The translations under genes and the position numbers were made by a program. The notes below the pieces were generated by a model that was not told where the DNA came from, searched no databases, and was given only the letters and a program-made list of their open reading frames with translations. This document shows, piece after piece, positions 57,453 to 64,000 of a stretch of 64,000 bases of DNA. Source of the stretch: Agroathelia rolfsii (lineage: Eukaryota; Basidiomycota; Agaricomycetes; Amylocorticiales; Amylocorticiaceae); assembly GCA_018343915.1 (NCBI GenBank), contig JABRWF010000004.1, positions 930,001 to 994,000 of the forward strand, read 5' to 3'. Position 1 is the first letter of the stretch. The number at the start of each line of letters is the position of its first letter.

Positions 57453-60400
57453 TTATACATCATCTTCCCAGTTCTCCGTGACAGGCGTCTCCTCAGCAGA
57501 TGGTGCGGGCACAGGCGTATGAGTAGCACTACGCAATGGCGTTCGTGATTCTGTTGTACCCGACGCGTTGTCCAGAGGCCTGTTCGCTCGCAATCTTGAC
57601 GACGCCCATTTGTTGCCCCCGCTCGCCGACGGAATCGACTCCGGAGTTGGTGTTCTACTCTCCGAGAGCGGATTGCTCTTTGCTGCGCCCACAGTAGCCC
57701 AGCCACGGCTGCCAGCAATAGCTGGCTTCGATGAAGGAATAGGGGCTTTCAATGGCGGCATGGAAGTTCTGAGGTTCATGTCTGCTAGTTTTCCCAGCAC
57801 AGTTTGGGTAGTAGCAACACTCGACGAAGACGGCCGCAAAACGTCAGAGAGCTTATTAGGCGGTATGCGCGTATCGATACGGCGTATGAGTTGGACGCTG
57901 CGATGCGGGTCTTGATCAACCAGCTGAGTATCCATCCTATATGCTGTAGTAGCCAACTGTATTTTTTTTTTTGTTAGACTTCCACAAGAGTAGAGATAGA
58001 TATCAAGTGCATACGTACGCTTTGAACAAAGCTTCTTTTCTCTGGCGGAGCATGCGGCAACACCTGATTCTTCTTGCTAGACGTAACAAAGCTGAATATC
58101 CCAAATATACTAATCAGTACCTCAAATTAACAATCACAAAAAGGCACACTACTTACTCCGCAAACACCTTCTCGACTTGTAACGCAAACTTTTCATTCGC
58201 TCTCGCAAAGCTGACGAGCTCCGGATCGTACGTCACAGTCGGAGGGGTATCAGCTTTAGGCTGGATGTTGAGCGCCTCTGCAAGCTGGCGATTCCGCTTC
58301 GCAATCGCGCACTCTCTGTCGCACTCGAGGGCCGAGCCTGCAATCGTGTTCCGCCCGGTAGGGTTGGCGGTCGAGCGGCCACACCGCACGAATTGTATTT
58401 TGCGGCCGCAAGAACAAGTTATCGTGACCGTCGCCGTGCAGGGTTCAGCCTCAGAGCACGATGCAGGCGCATGACAGGGATTTTGACATGGATGTTGGGC
58501 AGGTAAACTAAAAATGGGATCAATAAGAAAGACCCTATTATGAAAAGAGGTTATTAGACTAACCATAGCTTCCTTGGTTTACCACACACAGCCGTACACG
58601 TTCCACACTCTCCCGCATGACACGTCCTCTCGCATTTATGAAACCCACACCCGAGCAGCTTGCCGCACTTCTCGCCACATCCAACTTTCTCGCGTGCAAG
58701 TGAGCAGCGCACGTTCCGGACCGTGTTCTTGCCGCACGCGCAGAGCTTATCGGTGAGCGCGATGCATGGTGCGCACGGGACGTCGTCACCATGGCAGACG
58801 TGCGCCGTGCGCGGATGGCCGCAGGGCGGCGGCGGGCGGTCGCAGGGATAGTTGCATTTGATCTGTGTCCCGCATGGGATTGGCGGCTCGAGGACGGTGC
58901 GGCCGCAGTTGCAGAACATCTGTACTTCCAGGTTAGTGATCACTTGAGCAGAGAAAATAGAGGATGGTATTTACCTCTTCGAAGGAGCTCCGCAAGCAAG
59001 GCGGACAGGGCCCTTTATGATCCCTCTCCTCGCAATGGTGGTTCTTGCACGACAATAACTTGCCACATACAAGATCGCAGTTATGAAGTCCTTGGGGATC
59101 ATCTATTTCACCCAGATGATCCTGGGCCTGTGCTGCGCGCTTCTTGCCCTTACCCTTACCAATCGCTCCCGCTAGAGACGCAAGCGGACAGCATACCCTG
59201 CCGCATCGATGTTTACCACAGGCACGGAAGGCATTGCACGTATTCGTGCAGAGGATTTCGTCGTCTGTCTGTTCGGAGCAGACAACATCGCGCGTTGAGG
59301 AGCCGCAGCGGCATGGGCGAACGAGGACGCGGCGGCATGGTGGGCATGGGCCAGTGTGGCACACTACTGCGCAAGGATGGTCGCATCCGCTAAGAGGCTT
59401 GAGGCACGTGGAGGTACAGGTGGGGATGGGGTCCGTACACTTCGTCCGGGATAAGTGAGGGACAGAGGACTCGGGGTAGAAAGATGCTTCGGATGGTGAG
59501 ATGGCATGTTTACCGCATGGGCAGTGGGTCGTGAGTTCTGGAGAAAGCGGGCACAAGGGTGGCTTTGCCGAAGGTGGATGGCATGGCTTCTTGCATGTAT
59601 GCGTTTGGCAATCAAAAAGCCTAGGAAAAATTCGTGAATATATAGGTCAAAAAGTACATTAATAAGAGATGCGCACCTTTCACATAGTTGCTCACACTCA
59701 AATCGTCCAACCCATGATCCCTCTCCATCAACAGTACAATCCTTGAAAACACCCTCTCCGCAACCGATTTCCTTCACAGTCTTCCCACAATAGCACCTCG
59801 CCTCATCCATGACTTCACATTTCCCGCACTCGCCTTCATGACATACTCTCTGACAACGATGTTTCCCGCATCCGAGCATACGATCGCAAACAAGCCCACA
59901 CGAGGACCCCATATCTCCCGCCGATGCGGGGCCCTTGGAGCACTTGTACGCCAACACCCTCTTCCCACATCCACAGCTACGCTGTAGCGTCACCTGACAT
60001 GGTGGGCACGGGCCCGGATGGCACTGCAGCGGACACGCATGTCCACACCCACTCGCACGCACGCGCGAACACCCCGAGGCGCACGAATGCGGTGTCGCCA
60101 GTCGCGGCGGCTTTGGATCCGCCGTGGAGTGACAGAAACACCAGTACACGGTCGGAACCGCTTCGCGTTTGCTCTGGCATCCCGGGCAGCGCCATTCGCC
60201 AGGGCGGTCCTCGCCCCGTGCGCGCCAAGCGTCGGCGACTTCCTTGACGCTCTTGAATGCCCAGGAGCGGATACATTTTAAATGAAAGGTCGTCCAGCAG
60301 CAGTGATTTTCGGTTCCTGTTTCGGAGCAGGACCAGGTCGGTTGTGCGGGATGGATGGAGTTGAAGCAGATCGCACAGTCGGGGTAGGGTGGTGTGCGGA

Positions 60401-60920
60401 GGGCGTGGGTTAGGATGGATGTAAGATCGTCTGCTTCTGGGGCAGCAGGGGGAGGTGGTCCCTTGGGTTTAGTAATACGACCACCGCGGGGTCGAGATGT
60501 GCCAGCAGCATCTGCGTTAGTGGAAGGGCCAGTTGTGCTTGGAGTTGCAATGTTATCGGACAGGCCTGGGTTGAATTTGGCACCTCGACGGCCTTTACGC
60601 TCGGTTTCGGCTTGTCTTGAGTCTGGCGTGTTTGATCTTGATCCTTTGTTTCCTTGAGGATCAGCGGGTTCAGGTTTGTTGCTGGCCTTGGGAGGCCGTT
60701 TGTTCTGTCGCTGTGGCCGTCTAGGGTGGTGGTCTTGGCCATCGCCATCGATAGGCGGGCGTTGGTTCTGGGCATTAGTCCCAGTATGGTCACCAGGAGG
60801 TCGACGCTGTCGATTTCGATGACCAGAGCCAGAGCCGCTGGCAGTCGCATTCGTTTGAGCTGCAGGACTTGCAGCGCCAGTAGATGCAGTAGCAGTAGCA
60901 GTAGCAGTAGCAGCGTCCAT
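57453..60920 (-). CDS. FAP1: FAP1/NFX1-type zinc-finger protein
   Basis: Nuclear or cytoplasmic NFX1 family protein; yeast FAP1 binds FKBP12, and metazoan NFX1 is a transcription repressor. ATG 60920 (MDAATATATATAS) opens a low-complexity basic N-terminus. A RING-like domain follows (CAICFNSIHPAQPTWSC, WTTFHLKCIRSW, WRCPGCQ). Then comes a series of NF-X1 zinc fingers: CGHACPLQCHPGPCPPC, CGKHRCQRVCHEGECGKC, CDHPCAVVCHTGPCPPC, CKNHHCEERDHKGPCPPC, CGFHKCERTCHAGECGTC and HPCQNPCHAPASC. The R3H region covers the exon ending VEKVFAEF, and the ATTAYRMDTQLVDQDPHRSV block matches R3H. The C-terminus is Ser/Pro-rich and ends ENWEDDV*. About seven introns, close to 1,040 residues. It is complete, with no break seen. 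Upstream in-frame GTG reading (to 61013) is not used. Confidence 0.94.
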
Positions 60921-61398
60921 GACAGATAAGTCAGATAAGTGTGAACCTAGCACCTCCTTGGTCTTGGTGATGGTAAGTAGAGGAAGATTGGTAATCAGAA
61001 TATGTCGACGCACTTTTGCAGTATTTAATCCCGTGTTCTTACTACTCGATCTGACTCGAAATTTCCAGCGTCAAGTCATGCATGTAGCAAAGGTTGGTGA
61101 ATTTTGAAGCAGCAGCGCCTTTGTCACGGCTCCGTTTCCACATCATCTTGACTCTGGCGCTGGCGCCGGCACACCGGCATTCCTCGGTCCGATCAGGTTA
61201 TGTAATCCGCTTTACTCCAGAAATGGTAGTCATGCCGAGCCGAGGGCCGCTTCTAGGCCGGTTCGAGGGAAAGACATCGGAGGCCGTTCGCCGCACGAAG
61301 GCCGTTGCGCTTGTTGCTTGCACACTCAGCCTCGCCTTTTTGTCTCCAAGCCTCCTCGTCCTCCTCTTCCAGCTTTTCTTTCTTCAAAGCATACAAGA
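60921..61398. other. Divergent promoter, FAP1 / GPI protein
   Basis: 478 bp between two outward-facing starts. A pyrimidine-rich leader (61335-61385) precedes the GPI-protein ATG, typical of highly expressed fungal genes. No defined motif called. Confidence 0.55.
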
Positions 61399-62229
61399 AT
61401 GTTTTCCACGCTCGCTTTCTCTCTTACCGCATTCGCTCTTTTCGGATCCAGTGCTGCTGCCTCCCAGCTCGAAGTCATCAGTCCCGGTGGTTCCGACCTG
61501 TGGTGGGGTATGTCCCCATGACACTTGTTCTCCAGGGTTTTTAAAAAATGCTGATGCATTCGACTGTGGATTGTTTTGATAGTTGCTGCATCTTCCAACA
61601 CCCTTCTCTGGAACTGTGCCGAGTCGCCGTATTCCAACTTTACGGTTCTGTGAGTACATTTCCTTGGTTTGGCATGAATCTTAAGGCGACTGACACAAAA
61701 ACGTAATCTTTTCTACCTTTGTTTACTTGGCAACAAATAGCCTGGCCAATAGCAACCCGTCTATCCTGGCAGCTCCTTTGGCCATTATCGCTCAAGAACC
61801 AAACTATGAGTGCTCCAAGACCATAACCCAGGATCAGGCAAACCAGACTGCTGCTACTGGCTATACCATCCTTCTGGCTAATCCCTTTAACAGTACTGAC
61901 GTATGTTTTCTCTCTCAAGTCCTTTCCTAACTGTCATCTCACCTTTTCGCGAATTCCTACAGGTTTGGGCCACCTCGCAGCCCTTTGAGATCAAGCCCCT
62001 CGGCTCGTCCTACCCTGCCGCCAGCGCGACGCCTACCAACGCTGTGAGCGCCACTGGCTCGCCCACCGCTTCCGGCTCCGGCTCTTCCTCCTCCTCCACG
62101 GCCTCCTCTTCATCTTCCTCCAGTACCTCCAAGTCGGGTGCCATCAGCACTGTGGCCTCCGCTTCTGCTGGAACCTGGGCCGTTGGCGCTCTTGCCGTCG
62201 CCGTCTCCATGGGTCTGACCGCTCTCTAA
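61399..62229 (+). CDS. GPI-anchored Ser-rich wall protein, Kre9/Knh1-like N-domain
   Basis: Cell-surface protein. ATG 61399 starts the signal peptide MFSTLAFSLTAFALFGSSAA. The mature part opens QLEVISPGGSDLWW, then SSNTLLWNCAESPYSNFTVL after an intron, then NPSILAAPLAIIAQEPNYEC, TGYTILLANPFNSTD and ATSQPFEIKPLG. That is the beta-sandwich family also called Ser-Thr-rich GPI-anchored, close to the Kre9/Knh1 N-domain. A Ser/Thr-rich stalk with runs of Ser follows, and the C-terminus is hydrophobic (GTWAVGALAVAVSMGLTAL*), fitting GPI addition. Three introns (near 61508-61580, 61650-61740 and 61900-61962), about 200 residues. N-glycosylation sites NFT, NQT and NST are present. A role in beta-glucan or wall assembly is inferred from the family. 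Confidence 0.9.
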
Positions 62230-64000
62230 ATCATTAGGAACGGTCCTCAATTCAGGGATGGTGTTTGTTAGCGTACGGATTTATGCAGACAGTTTCACGC
62301 TTCTACGAGTAGTAGTACAATATACTATATCATCATCTGCCCTTTTTTCTTTTTCTATTCCTTGTGTCTCTCTCACGAACCGTCAGAGTATTCACAATGG
62401 TTCCATGGGTAACTATAATAATGCGTCTTGAATCAGGTGATATCATATCCCCGCTCTTTCGCTTGTCTTGTTTTCTTTTGGTCATACCTTAGGATCATCC
62501 TCGGGGATTTTTTTTGTTTTTTTTTTGTTTGTTTTTACTTGACCAAGGGGCGTTGCCAAGTCCCTCGTTGATCATCGATGATCTTGTCTTGTGTTTTTTT
62601 TGGTTGTTCTCGCCTTCATAAATGATGTGCTGTGTACGCGCATCGTGGCAATTATTTGTGTATATACCGGAGGCGCCCGCAAGGCTAGCAGCATGCATAT
62701 GCATTATACGCACTAGTATTTACATGTGTTAGCGCACGTCAACAGTCATCTCCACGACCCTGAACGAGAACGAGGAAGCCTCAAAGTAGAGAGGGTGGGG
62801 GAGTGCGAAGAAGGCGTGTGTGTATGTTATGGAAGTTTCTTCGGGCCCGTTTCTTGCAAATGCTCGCAAGATGGCCTAGAACTGTATATGCATGCATGCA
62901 TGCACGCATTGAATTTTATGTACTACGCGCGACGATTGAGAGCATAGTTCATGTTGATAATGTATATACCCACTATGGATATGACGCGGATTAGTGCATG
63001 TCAGGCAAAACGGGGTGAGATCTTAATTTTATGGTGGAGAAGAAGAAGAAGAAGCAAATAAATAAATAAACCTTCGTCATCCATTAACAAATGAAGAAAA
63101 ATTCAAGTTCTACTACTTCTTTGCCGATAGTGGTACATTGCTAATTACTGACAGACGAGGCAAAGGAAAAATAAGCATCAGCAAGGAAGAAGGAAGAGGC
63201 AATTGCTGCCGTGACGAGAGGTGGAGATGAAAGATAGAAGTCATCCGGGTGACAATGGATAGTGCACTAGAAGAGTCTTCATTATTCTGGCTTGAATGTA
63301 AACAACTGAACTAATCAAAAGCAGTTGTTGGGGAGGAAAGGCGTGAGGCGTGGGGTCTGACAGACCTGTCTATTCAGTGGCGATGCGATGCGCCGGTGGC
63401 GATTCGGATCCATGATAGGTGGACATTAAAGCCAGAGGATCCTAAACTGAACGCTGAGGAACCTTTTTGTTTTCTCAAGCTGGCTGTCCCTGTATGTTAT
63501 TTTTCCATGAACATCAGTGAATATAAGCTAGTGCGATTGCGTGCTGTGCTGTGCTTTTTTAAGCCAAAGACCTGACGCCGGTGACTTGATCCGCGGTTGC
63601 AGGGTGGTTGTAACATGGGGTCAGGGGTACTTTATGTATCACTGCCAGCGGATGTACATGCATAGGCACGCACTTGAGATATCTTTCCACATGCACCTCG
63701 GAACATCAGGTTCGAGGTGACATTACAGGCCGAAGACAACCGACTGTCAATGCGAATGCAAAACAAATAAGCTTTCCTTTTAGGTCAAGGTCATAGAGCA
63801 AAAATGAAGAGACAAATGGCATCCGGGCCAGAAAAAAAGAAAAAAAGACCCGTCTTTGTGTCATAGATGGTATAGCGCAGTCGCCGTTGTTTCAAGTTCA
63901 TCATGTGTTCAAGGCTACGAGTGGAGTGTTCATGTTTTCCTCATCTGTCTTGTTGTTCATATCGACGAGCAACGACGAATTTACCAGCATGGCAATGCAA
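62230..64000. other. Gene-free right end of window
   Basis: About 1.8 kb with no convincing gene. T-rich runs at 62505-62536, a (TGCA)n-like catgcatgcatgcacgcat at 62890-62910, and a GAA/AATA-rich simple-sequence patch at 63039-63070. Short frames at 62495-62994 have no family features. It may include the promoter of a gene outside the window. Confidence 0.5.

Noticed and set aside
60850..60920. CAG/TAG-like trinucleotide run as a separate repeat element
   Set aside because: It encodes the Ala/Thr-rich N-terminus of FAP1 in frame and needs no other explanation.

Overview
The window looks like a gene-dense stretch of an Agaricomycete (mushroom-forming basidiomycete) genome. The evidence is the gene structure (many introns of about 45-75 bp with GT..AG ends), typical agaricomycete families (DUF7330, DUF7137, DUF2828, fungal IKS1 kinase, FAP1/NFX1, a Kre9/Knh1-like GPI protein), and a GH7 cellobiohydrolase carrying a C-terminal CBM1, which suggests a plant-biomass degrader. 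I support 22 protein-coding loci plus one doubtful ORF. No rRNA, tRNA or CRISPR array was recognised. All gene models come from reading splice sites by eye, so ends are firmer than internal exon borders.

Layout. 1-0.9 kb: eIF3g, cut by the window edge. 1.2-5.2 kb: an intact NRPS-like adenylation-carrier-reductase enzyme. 6.3-7.6 kb: a multi-pass membrane protein. 8.9-9.6 kb: cyclophilin. 10.6-13.1 kb: DUF7330 and DUF7137 proteins. 13.7-15.8 kb: a DUF2828/VWA-like gene broken by a +1 frameshift. 16.3-28.1 kb: a tandem segmental duplication carrying two berberine-bridge-type FAD oxidases separated by about 3 kb of gene-free, repeat-bearing DNA. 28.6-29.8 kb: an aldo/keto reductase. 31.8-34.4 kb: IKS1 kinase. 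34.7-35.2 kb: mitochondrial ribosomal protein uS8m. 36.0-38.0 kb: GH7-CBM1 cellobiohydrolase. 38-41 kb: gene-poor, with a MITE-like element. 41.9-44.2 kb: cytochrome P450. 44.6-46.6 kb: purine-cytosine permease. 46.9-48.8 kb: MOB4/phocein protein. 49.6-50.8 kb: NFKBIL1-like J-motif protein. 50.9-51.3 kb: a near-perfect palindrome of about 430 bp. 51.7-54.1 kb: AIM9-like phosphotransferase. 55.1-57.1 kb: F-box/LRR protein. 57.5-60.9 kb: FAP1. 61.4-62.2 kb: GPI-anchored wall protein. 62.2-64 kb: no gene seen.

How they may work together. The left half mixes housekeeping genes with secondary-metabolism-type enzymes (NRPS-like reductase, two FAD oxidases, AKR, and further off a P450). They are interleaved with cyclophilin, IKS1 and uS8m, so a true biosynthetic cluster is only a weak hypothesis. 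The right half (41.9-62 kb) is mostly conserved cellular machinery. The most unusual signals are the long palindrome upstream of the NFKBIL1-like gene, the patchwork of near-identical and diverged tracts between the two FAD oxidases, their predicted 7-nt microexon, and the frameshifted DUF2828 gene.
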